Below are positions 1 to 9,101 of a stretch of 64,000 bases of DNA, one piece after another (positions within the stretch are counted from its first letter, which is position 1; every line of letters starts with the position of its first letter). Origin of the DNA: Massilia niastensis DSM 21313 (GTDB taxonomy: Bacteria > Pseudomonadota > Gammaproteobacteria > Burkholderiales > Burkholderiaceae_D); the NCBI RefSeq assembly GCF_000382345.1, contig NZ_KB908085.1, forward strand, positions 62,001 to 126,000. Direction: 5' to 3'. Position numbers and translations under genes: made by a program. Under the pieces are notes generated by a model. It saw only the letters and a list, made by a program, of their open reading frames with translations, searched no databases and had not been told where the DNA came from.

Positions 1-819
1 GTCGTTGCCCGGATAGGCCATGAAGCTCAGCGACTTGCCCGGCTGGGCGCGCTGTGCGGCCGCCACCGCGGCTTCGGCCGACACCGCCCCCTGCACCGGC
101 GGCTGCCGGCGGAAGGGCTCCGCCAGCGCCTTCAGTTCGCTCGCCTGCCATGCCGCGAAGATCGGCTGGTTCAGCGCATTGATGGTCCCGGTCACGCCCA
201 CCACCAGCAGCCACACCAGGGTCACCATGTCCAGCAGGTTGTGCTGGTCGAGCCACTTCACCCGCGCGGCGCGGTCGCGCCGGATGCTGCCGAAGCGCAG
301 CTTCTTCATGAACGGCCCGTACACATGGATGCCCGAGACGATCGAGGCCGCCAGCAGCAGTCCCATGAAGCCGAGGAACAGCGTCCCGCCCAGTCCCGCA
401 TACATGTCCACATGCAGGCGCAGCATCACGTCCATGAAGCCTTTGCCGAGCGGGAATTCGCTGAGGAATTCGCCGGTGCGCGTGTCGTAGGTGTAGAAGG
501 CCGTCAGCCCCGGCGAATCGACCCGGTCGGCCATGCGCACGTAGATCAGCTCCGGCTCGTCGGCCTCGGCCACCAGGAATTGCGGCACGTCCTGCGGCCG
601 GCGCGCCTGGGCGTCGGCGACGATGGCGTCGATGCTGGCGCGGCCGGCGTGACCGCTTTGGCCGACCTCCAGCTGCGGCGGGTCGGCGCTGTAGCCGAGT
701 GCGTGGTTGATCTCGTGCGAAAAGATCAGCGGCAGACCCGTGATGCAGAGCATCAGCAGGAACAGCGTGCAGACCAGGCTGGTCCATTTGTGCACGGCAT
801 ACCAGGCGCGAAAGCTCAT
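1..819 (-). CDS. PepSY-associated membrane protein (C-terminus outside window)
   Basis: The reverse strand reads as a membrane protein that starts MSFRAWYAVHKWTSLVC and runs off the left edge, so about 273 residues are visible. The N-terminal helix with the HKWTS motif, the following periplasmic stretch and further hydrophobic helices (around residues 140-165 and 195-215) fit the PepSY_TM family, which is found next to siderophore receptors and includes putative ferric-siderophore reductases. It starts 16 bp after the stop of the siderophore receptor, so the two very likely form one Fur-controlled transcript. A role in reducing or releasing imported iron is inferred from family and context only. 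Confidence 0.8.
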   Translation of the reverse strand, partial: MSFRAWYAVHKWTSLVCTLFLLMLCITGLPLIFSHEINHALGYSADPPQLEVGQSGHAGRASIDAIVADAQARRPQDVPQFLVAEADEPELIYVRMADRVDSPGLTAFYTYDTRTGEFLSEFPLGKGFMDVMLRLHVDMYAGLGGTLFLGFMGLLLAASIVSGIHVYGPFMKKLRFGSIRRDRAARVKWLDQHNLLDMVTLVWLLVVGVTGTINALNQPIFAAWQASELKALAEPFRRQPPVQGAVSAEAAVAAAQRAQPGKSLSFMAYPGND

Positions 820-835
820 TCCTGTTTCCTGGGGC

Positions 836-2950
836 TTAGAACGACGCATGCAGGGTCAGCTCGACGCTGCGCTCGGCGCCCATCCAGCAGTTCTGGGCGC
901 TGTGGCAGGCGCCGACGTAGCGCTTGTCGCCGAGGTTGCTGGCGGTGAGCCCCACGCGCCAGGTCTTGTTCAGGCGGAACATGGCCGCCGCGTCGAACAC
1001 GGTGTAGGAAGGCACGGTGCCGCTGTTGGCCGCGTCCATCTGGCTTTCGCCGACGTAGCGCACGCCGGCGCTGAGGTCGAGCGCTGCGAGCGGCTGGTAG
1101 TTCAGCCACAGCGAAGCCTGCCTGTCCGCGACCCAGACCGGGGTCTTGCCGACCAGCGAAGGATCGGATGCATTCTCCGTCACTTCCATGTCGAGATGGG
1201 TCAGGCCCAGGGTGAAGTCGAGGCGGTCGGTGACGGCCTGGTTCCACGATACTTCCACGCCCCTGGAGCGCACTTCGCCGTTCTGGGTGTACTGCATGAA
1301 GTCCGGCGTGTTGACCACCACGTTCTGCTTCCTGATGTCGAATACCGCCGCCGTCAGCTGGGTGCCGCCGTCCTGCGAGCGGTACTTCAGGCCGCCCTCG
1401 ACCTGCCTGGCGGTGGTCGGCTTGAAGGCCTGGCCGGTCAGCGAATCGACGCCCGAGGTCGGCTCGAACGAGGTCGAGTAGTTCAGGTAGGGCGCGAAGC
1501 CGTTGCCGAGCTGGTAGATCGCGGCGGCGCGGCCGCTGGTGCGGCGCTGCGCGATCGAAGTGGTGCTCGACGACGGGAAGCCGTCGTAGCTGGAATCGTT
1601 CACGTCCTCGCTGCGGTAGCGGTCGCGGCGCACGCCGCCCAGCAGGGTCAGCGCGCCGATCTTTACTTCGTCCTGCAGGTAGAAGCCGAGCTGCGACTGG
1701 CGGATCGCGTGGCGCTCGGTGTAGAAGCCGAAGGGCAGGGCGGCGACGTCGAACAGGCGGTGGTTCGGATTGCCCAGGTCGATCGACGGCGTACCGGTGC
1801 CGAGCGTGTCGCCATAGCGCACGCCGGTGCGCAGCTTCTGGTAGTCGACGCCGGCCAGCATGTGGTGGGTGAAGGCGCCGGTGCGGAAGCGGAAGGCCAG
1901 CTGGTTGTCGACCACGAAGCCGTGCATGTCCTCGTCGGTGAAATAGGCCGAGCGGGTCAGGGTGCGCCCGTCGTCCAGCAGGCCGGTGTTGTAGGTGTTG
2001 CGCTGCAGGCCGCTGGCCTCCGTGTAGCGGAAGTTCTGCAGGAAGCTCACCGTGTCGTTGAACGCGTGCTCGAACTTCCAGCCCGCCAGCGTCGCCTCGC
2101 GCTCCATGCCCGACCAGCCGGCGTCGCCGGCGAAGGTGTCGGAGTCCAGGCGGCCATACGGCGCGTCGCGCAGCGTGCCCAGCGCCGGCAGCGGCGTGGA
2201 CGGGATCAGGGCCGGATCGTCCTGGTAGTACAGGTTGACGTTCAGGCGGGTCGACGGGCTGATGCGCCAGGTGACCGAGGGCGCGACCAGGCGGCGCTCT
2301 TCCTTCGTCGTCACCTGCTGGCCGTCGCGCTCGCGCGCCAGCGCGACCAGGCGGTAGTCGACGTCCGGCGCCAGCGCACCGGTGCTGTCCAGCGCCAGTT
2401 CGCGCAGGGCATTGGTGCCGATGCGCGCGCGCACCAGGTGCTCGGGTTTCGAGCGCGGCTGCTTGGCGGTCTGGTTGACCATGCCGCCCGGCGGCGCCGA
2501 ACCGTACAGCACCGAGACCGGGCCTTTCAGGATCTCGACGCTTTCGGTGGCGAAGGCGTCCACCTGCGGCACCAGGTTCCACAAGCCGTCGTACTGCAGC
2601 GGCAGGCCGTCGTAGTAGTTGCGGTAGCTCTCGAAGCCGCGGATCGTGTACTGGTCGAAGATCGTCACGGTGGGGCGGCTCTCCGGGGTCACGCCCGGCA
2701 CGTAGCGCAGCGCCTCGTTGACGCTGTCGGCCTGGCGCGCGCCGAGCAGCTCGTTGTCGTAGATCTCGTAGCTCATCGGCGCTTCGATCGGCTTGAGGTC
2801 CGACTTGGTGCCGGTGGTGCGGTAGCCGGTGGCGGTGACGAATACCTGGGCCGTGTCGCCTGCGGTCTGGCCGGCTGCGTAGGCCGGGGCGAGGGTGGAG
2901 AGGATGAGCAGACCCAGCAGGCTGCGCTTCGGAATCACGGGAGTAGGCAT
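836..2950 (-). CDS. TonB-dependent siderophore receptor
   Basis: 704-residue outer-membrane receptor. The chosen start MPTPVIPKRS gives a normal signal peptide ending near AYAAG; a longer in-frame reading would cross the Fur site. After the signal come a plug domain with the family-typical RYVPGV, IRGFES and VEILKGPVSVLYG stretches (about residues 80-160), a 22-strand-type beta barrel and a C-terminal aromatic residue (LTLHASF), as expected for BAM-assembled porins. Family knowledge says such proteins import ferric siderophores using TonB-ExbBD energy. No siderophore synthesis genes are visible, so it may use foreign siderophores. It heads an operon with the PepSY protein. Confidence 0.93.
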   Translation of the reverse strand: MPTPVIPKRSLLGLLILSTLAPAYAAGQTAGDTAQVFVTATGYRTTGTKSDLKPIEAPMSYEIYDNELLGARQADSVNEALRYVPGVTPESRPTVTIFDQYTIRGFESYRNYYDGLPLQYDGLWNLVPQVDAFATESVEILKGPVSVLYGSAPPGGMVNQTAKQPRSKPEHLVRARIGTNALRELALDSTGALAPDVDYRLVALARERDGQQVTTKEERRLVAPSVTWRISPSTRLNVNLYYQDDPALIPSTPLPALGTLRDAPYGRLDSDTFAGDAGWSGMEREATLAGWKFEHAFNDTVSFLQNFRYTEASGLQRNTYNTGLLDDGRTLTRSAYFTDEDMHGFVVDNQLAFRFRTGAFTHHMLAGVDYQKLRTGVRYGDTLGTGTPSIDLGNPNHRLFDVAALPFGFYTERHAIRQSQLGFYLQDEVKIGALTLLGGVRRDRYRSEDVNDSSYDGFPSSSTTSIAQRRTSGRAAAIYQLGNGFAPYLNYSTSFEPTSGVDSLTGQAFKPTTARQVEGGLKYRSQDGGTQLTAAVFDIRKQNVVVNTPDFMQYTQNGEVRSRGVEVSWNQAVTDRLDFTLGLTHLDMEVTENASDPSLVGKTPVWVADRQASLWLNYQPLAALDLSAGVRYVGESQMDAANSGTVPSYTVFDAAAMFRLNKTWRVGLTASNLGDKRYVGACHSAQNCWMGAERSVELTLHASF

Positions 2951-2975
2951 GGCGTTCTTCTTGTAATGCGAATGG

Positions 2976-2996
2976 AAATGAGAATGATTATCAATT
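2976..2996 (-). promoter_or_regulatory. Fur box upstream of the siderophore receptor
   Basis: On the minus strand the site reads about ATTGATAATCATTCTCATT, which matches the GATAAT-GATAAT-CATTATC Fur consensus in most positions. It sits 26 bp before the receptor start codon. It predicts iron repression of the receptor and PepSY gene. Confidence 0.8.
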
Positions 2997-3020
2997 ACTA
3001 TGAAAATCATGTCAATTCGC

Positions 3021-3061
3021 AAAAAAACAACGGCGCAGCACGCCAAGCCTTGCTGCGCCGT
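3021..3061 (-). terminator. Rho-independent terminator of purT
   Basis: An 11-bp perfect stem (ACGGCGCAGCA / TGCTGCGCCGT) with a 10-nt loop is followed on the minus strand by TTGTTTTTTT. It lies 35 bp past the purT stop and separates purT from the Fur-controlled receptor. Confidence 0.85.
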
Positions 3062-3095
3062 CAATCCCCGCAATGCCGGGCTGCGGAAGGGGCGG

Positions 3096-4310
3096 TCAGC
3101 GTTTGCCTGAGACCGGCTTGACCCGGGCGGCGGCTTCGCGCGCGCGTTCGCGGGCGGTCTCGATGTCGCCGGCGCTGGCCAGCGCCACGCCCATGCGGCG
3201 GCGCGCGAAGGACTCGGGCTTGCCGAACAGGCGCAGGTCGACGCCCGGCACGCGCAGCGCCTCGGCCACGCCCTCGAAGGCGATGCCGGCTTCGTCCAGC
3301 TGGCCGTAGATCACGGCGGAGGCGCCGGGTGCGCGCAGGCTGGTGTCGACCGGCAGGCCGAGCACGGCTTTCGCGTGCAGCTCGAATTCGCTCTGCAGCT
3401 GGCTCGCCATGGTCACCATGCCGGTGTCGTGCGGGCGCGGGCTGACTTCCGAGAACCACACCATGTCGCCCTTGACGAACAGTTCGACGCCGAACACGCC
3501 CAGGCCGCCGAGGTTGGCCGTGACCCTGGCCGCGATGTCGCGCGCGCGTTCGAGCGCCAGCGGATGCATCGGGTGCGGCTGCCACGATTCGACGTAGTCG
3601 CCATGCACCTGCCGGTGGCCGATCGGTTCGCAGAAGCCGGTCTCGACCTGTCCGTCGGCGCCGAGCGAGCGCACGGTCAGCAGCGTGATCTCGTAGTCGA
3701 AGTCGATGAAGCCTTCGGCGATCACGCGGCCCGCGTCGACCCGGCCGCCGCTGGCGGCGTAGTCCCAGGCCGACTTGACGTCGCGCGCCGCGTCGACCTT
3801 GGACTGGCCCTTGCCGGACGAGGACATGACCGGCTTGACCACGCAGGGGAAGCCGACCTCGAGGCAGGCCTGTTCCAGCTCGGCCAGGCTGCTGGCGAAG
3901 CGGTAGGGCGAGGTCGGCAGGCCCAGCTCCTCGGCGGCCAGGCGGCGGATGCCTTCGCGGTTCATGGTCAGCTGGGCGGCGCGCGCGGTCGGGATGCAGG
4001 TGATGGCGCCCGCGGCTTCCAGTTCGGCCAGCGTGGCGGTGGCGATGGCCTCGATTTCCGGCACCACCAGGTCGGGGCGTTCCTGCGCGATCAGGGCGGC
4101 GAGGGCGGCGCCGTCGGTCATGTCGATCACATGGGCGCGGTGCGCCACCTGGTGGCCCGGCGCGTTCGGGTAGCGGTCGACCGCGATGACTTCCACGCCC
4201 AGGCGCTGGAGGGCGATGATCACCTCCTTGCCGAGTTCGCCGGAGCCGAGCAGCATCACTTTGGTGGCCGAAGGGGAGAGCGGGGTGCCGAGAGTGCGGG
4301 AAGTGGTCAT
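3096..4310 (-). CDS. purT: Formate-dependent phosphoribosylglycinamide formyltransferase
   Basis: 404 residues, close to the usual 390-400 for PurT. It makes FGAR from GAR, formate and ATP, an alternative to PurN in purine synthesis. The N-terminal pre-ATP-grasp domain carries [13 protein letters not shown], followed by the ATP-grasp domain with SSSGKGQS near residue 160 and the [12 protein letters not shown] stretch near residue 285. Start MTTSRTLGT is chosen because it places the [10 protein letters not shown] motif near residue 16, as in family members; the longer frame adds an unconserved 32-residue leader. It is monocistronic and ends at its own terminator. Confidence 0.95.
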   Translation of the reverse strand: MTTSRTLGTPLSPSATKVMLLGSGELGKEVIIALQRLGVEVIAVDRYPNAPGHQVAHRAHVIDMTDGAALAALIAQERPDLVVPEIEAIATATLAELEAAGAITCIPTARAAQLTMNREGIRRLAAEELGLPTSPYRFASSLAELEQACLEVGFPCVVKPVMSSSGKGQSKVDAARDVKSAWDYAASGGRVDAGRVIAEGFIDFDYEITLLTVRSLGADGQVETGFCEPIGHRQVHGDYVESWQPHPMHPLALERARDIAARVTANLGGLGVFGVELFVKGDMVWFSEVSPRPHDTGMVTMASQLQSEFELHAKAVLGLPVDTSLRAPGASAVIYGQLDEAGIAFEGVAEALRVPGVDLRLFGKPESFARRRMGVALASAGDIETARERAREAAARVKPVSGKR

Positions 4311-4453
4311 GGTCTGTCTGTGGAGCGTTGGTGGACTGGCATGCGGCCAGGGTGGTGGGACTATAGCAAAGGGGCCGGCCCCGTGCAGGCGGCGCACCGT
4401 TTGCATCCGGCACTAGGCAAACCGGGATTGCCCCGCTATAATGCGGCCTCTTT

Positions 4454-4529
4454 TCCCTGATAGCTCAGTCGGTAGAGCGACGGACTGTTAATCCGCAGGT
4501 CCCTGGTTCGAGTCCAGGTCGGGGAGCCA
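4454..4529 (+). tRNA. tRNA-Asn (anticodon GTT)
   Basis: A 76-nt cloverleaf with encoded CCA. The acceptor stem TCCCTGA pairs with TCGGGGA (one T-G wobble), the anticodon loop is CTGTTAA, and the T arm contains GGTTCGAGTCC. The GTT anticodon assigns asparagine. Confidence 0.97.
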
Positions 4530-4540
4530 GAATCATCGAA

Positions 4541-4565
4541 GGGCTGCGTGCAAACGCAGCCCTTT
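4541..4565 (+). terminator. Terminator hairpin after tRNA-Asn
   Basis: A 9-bp perfect stem GGGCTGCGT / ACGCAGCCC with a 4-nt loop and a short TTT tail, 11 bp after the tRNA CCA end. Confidence 0.75.
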
Positions 4566-4630
4566 GTCATTTCCGGCGCGCCAACGAAAGGCACGCCCTG
4601 CGGCGTGCCCTGGTCCGTGCGCGCCGCGCC

Positions 4631-5044
4631 TCAGTCGGCCAGGCAGTGATCCGCCCGCCACCCATACAGCCACTCGAGCGCGTCGTAGAAGCGCTCGGGC
4701 GAGGGTCCTTTCCACAGGTCGTTGCGGACCAGCCGCTCGACGCCGCTGGCATGGCACAGGCGGCCGAATTCGCGCGTCATCAGCACCACCCGGGCGGTCC
4801 GCGCCACCCGCGAGCGTTCCAGCGCTATGAACGCTCCCTGGGCGAGGTAGTGCAGCAAGGGGCGGGCGACGTCGCCGGGCAGGGTGCTGCGGCCGTAGCT
4901 CCAGCGGCCGATCGGCTCGCGGTCGGCGGTGGCCCAGCGCTTCCAGCTGGTCGGCAGATGGAGCAGCTGGTGCGGCAGCGGGTGCATCCGGGTGAAGCAG
5001 GACAGCACTTCTTCCTGGCCACGGCTGTGGAAGGTCACGACCAA
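4631..5044 (-). CDS. Hypothetical protein, about 137 residues
   Basis: I do not recognise this gene. The frame runs about 137 residues to LADHCLAD-type C-terminal sequence, with a composition (FHSRGQEEV, LEWLYGWRADH) more protein-like than the other frames here. No ATG is available; the frame opens at TTG (5044) with GTG two codons later, so the start is uncertain. There are no transmembrane helices and no motif that I can name. It ends about 65 bp from the tRNA-Asn terminator, and the ground between it and the DUF2798 gene holds no other supported gene. Confidence 0.45.
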   Translation of the reverse strand: MVVTFHSRGQEEVLSCFTRMHPLPHQLLHLPTSWKRWATADREPIGRWSYGRSTLPGDVARPLLHYLAQGAFIALERSRVARTARVVLMTREFGRLCHASGVERLVRNDLWKGPSPERFYDALEWLYGWRADHCLAD

Positions 5045-5156
5045 GTTGTACTGTTGCGCTGGCGCTCGACGCCGGGGGCACGGTCGGCGCCGGCAAGACC
5101 CAGGGCGGCGTCATGCCCGGCCTCAGGCACGTCTTCTGATCCAGCGGGCATACCCG

Positions 5157-5378
5157 ATGCGCATCATCCCAAGGGGCTACCAGCATGTCGTGTTCGGCGT
5201 GATCCAGTCGGGGCTGACCTGCGCGGTCAGCGCCTTCGTCGCCAGCGCTTCCCGCATCGGCCAAGGCGGCTTCGTCCGCCACTGGTTCTCCTTGTGGCTG
5301 CTCTCATGGGCGACCATGCTGCCGGTCGTGCTGGTCGCCGCCCCGTCCATCCGCCGGATCATCGAGCGCTGCACGCGG
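5157..5378 (+). pseudogene. DUF2798-family membrane protein that has lost its stop codon
   Basis: From MRIIPRGYQHVVFGVIQSGL the frame encodes a small two-helix membrane protein (helices about residues 12-30 and 44-62) that looks like DUF2798, including the SWATMLPVVLVAAPSIRRII stretch. Family members normally stop at about 75-85 residues. Here no stop follows: the frame continues antisense through the LysR gene until 6158. I mark only the recognisable part. The missing stop suggests a deletion that fused its 3' end to the 3' end of the neighbouring LysR gene. It could still yield a protein with a long nonsense tail. Confidence 0.5.
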
Positions 5379-6290
5379 CACTGGGGCGCCGGGAGCCGGC
5401 AGGCCGGCCAGGCAGGCCTGCAGGAACTCGACGCAGACCCGGATCTTGGCCGATCCCGCCAGCCGCTGGGGATAGACCGCCCACACGTTGGCTTCCTGGG
5501 TGTAGTCGGGAAGTATCCTCACCAGCTTGCCTTCGTCCATCGATGGCTGCACGTCCCACAGCGAACGCAGCACGATGCCCAGGCCGTCCGTCGCCCAGCG
5601 CAAGGCGATTTCGCCGTGGTTGGTCGACAGCGAGCCCGAGACCTTGACCGTCTCGTCGCCGTTCCTGCCGTGCAGCCGCCATACGCCGAAGGGGTGGTCC
5701 CTTTCCTTGATCGCCAGGCAGTTGTGGCTCGCGAGCTCCTGCAGGCTTTTCGGCGTGCCGTGGCGCGCCAGGTAGGCGGGCGCGGCGCACAGGATGCGGT
5801 GGTTCGACATCAGGCGCCGGGCGATGAGCGTGGGGGCGATCTCGTCGCCCACCCGGATATCGAGGTCGAAGCCCTCCGCGACGATATCGACCAGCCGGTC
5901 GAAGACCTCGAAGCGGATCTGCAGCCCCGGGTAGGTCCCGACCAGCTGCGCCATCGCGGGCGCCGCCACGTTCCTGCCGAAACCGAAGCTGCTGCTGATC
6001 CTGACCCGTCCGCGCGGCTCGCGGCGGCGCTCGGAGACCTCGTCGAACAGGTTGTCGATGCCTTCCAGGATCGCCTGCGCATGGGCATAGATGCGTTCGC
6101 CGTCCTCGGTGATGACGACGCGGCGGGTCGAGCGCTGGAACAGGCGCACCCCGAGTGACTCCTCGAGGATGCCGATGCGCTTGCTGACATAGGCGGGCGA
6201 CATGCCCAACTCTTCCGCCGCGGCGGCAAAGCTCGACCGGCGCGCGGCGGCGACGAAGACCCGCAGGTCGGCATTCTCGAGATTATTCAC
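5304..6290 (-). CDS. LysR-family regulator, DmlR-like
   Basis: 328 residues. An N-terminal winged helix-turn-helix (residues 1-60, SSFAAAAEELGMSPAYVSKR) is followed by a LysR substrate-binding domain through about residue 300. The gene diverges from the tartrate/D-malate dehydrogenase gene with about 97 bp between them, the same arrangement as dmlR-dmlA in E. coli, so it is probably the activator of that gene. The last 25 or so residues are antisense to the DUF2798 reading frame and look like readthrough, so the native C-terminus has probably been altered. The effector may be D-malate or tartrate; that is inference. Confidence 0.85.
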   Translation of the reverse strand: MNNLENADLRVFVAAARRSSFAAAAEELGMSPAYVSKRIGILEESLGVRLFQRSTRRVVITEDGERIYAHAQAILEGIDNLFDEVSERRREPRGRVRISSSFGFGRNVAAPAMAQLVGTYPGLQIRFEVFDRLVDIVAEGFDLDIRVGDEIAPTLIARRLMSNHRILCAAPAYLARHGTPKSLQELASHNCLAIKERDHPFGVWRLHGRNGDETVKVSGSLSTNHGEIALRWATDGLGIVLRSLWDVQPSMDEGKLVRILPDYTQEANVWAVYPQRLAGSAKIRVCVEFLQACLAGLPAPGAPVPRAALDDPADGRGGDQHDRQHGRP

Positions 6291-6387
6291 GATTCGTGTC
6301 TTCTGAAATCACATTGAAGGGGATTATAAACAGAAGCAGTGCAATGTATCCTTGCTCTCAATTAAACCGGTCTCGAAAGGAAATGCC

Positions 6388-7482
6388 ATGAAAGTGTTCA
6401 AGATTGCGGCCATCGCCGGCGATGGTATCGGCAAGGAAGTCCTCCCCGAAGGCATCAAGGTGCTGGAAGCAGCCGCGAAGCGCTTCGGCCTGCAGCTCGA
6501 ATTCACCCACTTCGAGTGGGCCAGCTGCGACTACTACCTGAAGACCGGCGACATGATGCCGCCCGACTGGAAGGAACAGCTGTCCGGCATGGACGCCATC
6601 TATTTCGGCGCGGTCGGCTGGCCCGAGACGGTGCCCGACCACATCTCGCTGTGGGGTTCGCTGATCAAGTTCCGCCGCGAGTTCGACCAGTACATCAACC
6701 TGCGCCCGGTGCGCCTGTTCGAAGGCGTGCCTTGCCCGCTGGCCAACCGCAAGCCGGGCGACATCGATTTCTTCGTGGTGCGCGAAAACACCGAGGGCGA
6801 GTACACCAACCTGGGCGGCATCATGTACCCCGGCACCGAGCGCGAAGTGGTGATCCAGGAGTCGGTGTTCAGCCGCCACGGCGCCGACCGCGTGCTGCGC
6901 TATGCCTACGAGCTGGCCAATTCCCGGCCGCGCCGCCACCTGACCGTGGCCACCAAGTCGAACGGCGTCGCGATCAGCATGCCCTGGTGGGACGGCCGCG
7001 CCGACGCCGTCGGCAAGGATTATCCGGAAATCACGGTCGACAAGCAGCACATCGACATCCTCACCGCGCGCTTCGTGCTGCAGCCGAACCGCTTCGACGT
7101 GGTGGTGGCCTCCAACCTGTTCGGCGACATCCTGTCCGACCTCGGCCCGGCCTGCACCGGCACCATCGGCCTGGCGCCGTCGGGCAACCTGAACCCGGAA
7201 CGGAAATTCCCCTCGCTGTTCGAACCGGTGCACGGCTCGGCGCCCGACATCGCCGGCAAGGGCATCGCCAACCCGGTGGCGATGATCTGGTCGGGCGCGA
7301 TGATGCTGGCCTTCCTCGGCGACGGCCCCGACGCGGGACCGGAGCTGCGCAACGCGCACGACGCCATCGTGGGCGCGATCGAGCAGGTGCTGCGCGAAGG
7401 TCCGCGTACCGGCGACCTGGGCGGCAAGGCCACCACGATCGAAGTCGGCGACGCGATCGCCGCGCTCCTGGCGCAGGGCTGA
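6388..7482 (+). CDS. dmlA: Tartrate / D-malate dehydrogenase (decarboxylating)
   Basis: 364 residues of the isocitrate/isopropylmalate dehydrogenase fold. Signature stretches are GDGIGKEV near the N-terminus, RENTEGEY near residue 135, the ATKSNG stretch, the metal-binding NLFGDILSDLG and EPVHGSAPDIAGKG. This subgroup oxidises D-malate, tartrate or 3-isopropylmalate with NAD and divalent metal. The start at 6388 has a GAAAGGAAA ribosome site 6 bp ahead; an upstream ATG-like start lacks one. The divergent DmlR-type regulator supports a role in growth on D-malate or tartrate. Choosing between those substrates is not possible from sequence alone. Confidence 0.9.
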   Translation: MKVFKIAAIAGDGIGKEVLPEGIKVLEAAAKRFGLQLEFTHFEWASCDYYLKTGDMMPPDWKEQLSGMDAIYFGAVGWPETVPDHISLWGSLIKFRREFDQYINLRPVRLFEGVPCPLANRKPGDIDFFVVRENTEGEYTNLGGIMYPGTEREVVIQESVFSRHGADRVLRYAYELANSRPRRHLTVATKSNGVAISMPWWDGRADAVGKDYPEITVDKQHIDILTARFVLQPNRFDVVVASNLFGDILSDLGPACTGTIGLAPSGNLNPERKFPSLFEPVHGSAPDIAGKGIANPVAMIWSGAMMLAFLGDGPDAGPELRNAHDAIVGAIEQVLREGPRTGDLGGKATTIEVGDAIAALLAQG

Positions 7483-7498
7483 CGAAAAGACCGGGCGC

Positions 7499-9022
7499 CT
7501 ACACCGCCAGCGCTGCCGCCCTGGGTGCGCCGGCGGTCATCGCGGGCAGGCGCATGAACCAGGGCTGGGCCTGTTCGAGCTGGGCCGCCAGCTGCAGCAG
7601 CCGGTCTTCGCGGCCGAAGGGCGCCACGAACTGCACGCCCAGCGGCAGCCCGTCGGCGGTCCAGTACAGCGGCACCGACATCGACGGCGTGCCGGTCATG
7701 TTCGACAGTTGGGTGAACGGCACGTAGCGCAGGTTGTCGCGCGCGATCCGGTCGACCGTGCTGTCGAGCAGGCCGAGGCGGGCCAGGAGTCCCAGCAGGC
7801 CGCTGCCTTGCAGGAAACCCAGCACCGCCCGCTGCCCGGCCGGCACGTCGCCGGCGCCGTGGCGCACCGGCGGATGGGCCAGGGTCGGCGTCAGCAGCAG
7901 GTCGTAGCGCTGGTGAAAACGCCCGAGCGCCCGGGCGAAGGTATTCCACTGCGCCAGCTGGGCGGTCAGCGCCGGCGCATCCATGGCCCGTCCGAGCGTC
8001 ACCAGCAGGCGCGTCATCAGCTCGATCTCATCGCCTTCCGCGCCGCGCGCCCTGTTTTGCGCGACCAGCGCCGGCACCTGGCCGAAATAGACGTGCAGGT
8101 AGCTCTTCGCCAGCGCCGCGCCGTCGATCCCGGGCGCGGCTTCCTCGACCTCGTGGCCCAGCCTGGCCAGCAGCGCCGCCGCATGGCGCACCGCGTTCAC
8201 CGCTTCCGGATGCACTTCGGCGCCGATCGGCGAGACGGCGCTGAAGCCGATGCGCAGCCGGCCCGGCTCGCGCCGCACCAGTTCCGCATACGGTGCGCAA
8301 GGCGGGGCGATCACGAACGGGTCGCCCGGCTCGGGACCCTGCAGCACGTCGAGCGCGCGCGCCGTGTCGCGCACGCTGCGCGACAGCACGCCCTCGCTGT
8401 TGGCGCCGAACCAGATCTCGCCCGCCTGCGGCCCGGACGAGACCCGGCCGCGCGACGGGCGCAGCCCGAACAGGCCGCAGCAGGCCGCGGGGATGCGGAT
8501 CGAGCCGCCGCCGTCGTTCCCGGCCGCCATCGGCACGATGCCGGCCGCCACCGCCGCGGCCGCGCCGCCGCTCGAGCCGCCCGGCGTGTGGGCGAGGTTC
8601 CAGGGATTGCTGGTGCGGCCGAACAGCCCGGGATCGGTCACGGCCTTGAGGCCGAACTCGGGCAGGTTGGTCTTGCCGAACACGACCAGCCCGGCGTCGA
8701 GGTAGCGCCGCACCACGGCCGCATGCTCATGCGGTATGTAGCCGCGCATCGAACGGCTGCCGCTGCAGGTCGGCAGGCCGGCATAGTCCTGCAGGATGTC
8801 CTTCAGCAGGAAGGGCACGCCCGCGAACGGGCCATGCAGCGGCTCGCGCAGCCGGGCGCGGGCCTGGGTCTCCATCAGCCGGCAGACCGCGTTGACCCTG
8901 CCATGGACGTCGGCGTTGCGCGCCAGCGCCAGTTCCAGCAGTTCGCCGGGGGTGACCGCGCCCTCGGCGACGAGGGCGGCGAGGGACGTGGCGTCGTGGC
9001 GCAGGTAATCGGCAAATTGCAT
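7499..9022 (-). CDS. Amidase (amidase-signature family)
   Basis: 507 residues with the complete amidase-signature catalytic set: Lys74 in FLLKDI, cis-Ser150 in the GGSSGG loop and the nucleophile Ser174 in GGGSIRIPA. The spacing matches characterised amidases. Start MQFADYLRHD (9022) is preferred, because it begins at the family-typical N-terminus; the frame extends 19 codons further upstream without conserved sequence. There is no signal peptide, so it is cytoplasmic. It is convergent with dmlA (16 bp between stops) and has no operon partner, so the amide substrate cannot be predicted. Confidence 0.88.
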   Translation of the reverse strand: MQFADYLRHDATSLAALVAEGAVTPGELLELALARNADVHGRVNAVCRLMETQARARLREPLHGPFAGVPFLLKDILQDYAGLPTCSGSRSMRGYIPHEHAAVVRRYLDAGLVVFGKTNLPEFGLKAVTDPGLFGRTSNPWNLAHTPGGSSGGAAAAVAAGIVPMAAGNDGGGSIRIPAACCGLFGLRPSRGRVSSGPQAGEIWFGANSEGVLSRSVRDTARALDVLQGPEPGDPFVIAPPCAPYAELVRREPGRLRIGFSAVSPIGAEVHPEAVNAVRHAAALLARLGHEVEEAAPGIDGAALAKSYLHVYFGQVPALVAQNRARGAEGDEIELMTRLLVTLGRAMDAPALTAQLAQWNTFARALGRFHQRYDLLLTPTLAHPPVRHGAGDVPAGQRAVLGFLQGSGLLGLLARLGLLDSTVDRIARDNLRYVPFTQLSNMTGTPSMSVPLYWTADGLPLGVQFVAPFGREDRLLQLAAQLEQAQPWFMRLPAMTAGAPRAAALAV

Positions 9023-9101
9023 GGGGCGGCTCCAGGTGAACTTGCCCAAGATGACATATTCCGGCGCCGGGCCTGTCAAGCGAAACCTGTAGAGGGGGAA
9101 C

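Noticed and set aside
707..3121. An 804-codon plus-strand frame across the siderophore receptor
   Set aside because: It is antisense to a complete TonB receptor and has no recognisable protein feature.
5045..5156. Plus-strand fragment reading GTVGAGKTQGGVMPGLRHVF before the DUF2798 gene
   Set aside because: It looks somewhat protein-like and ends in a stop, but is too short and lacks a start; it could be a leftover of a deleted gene.
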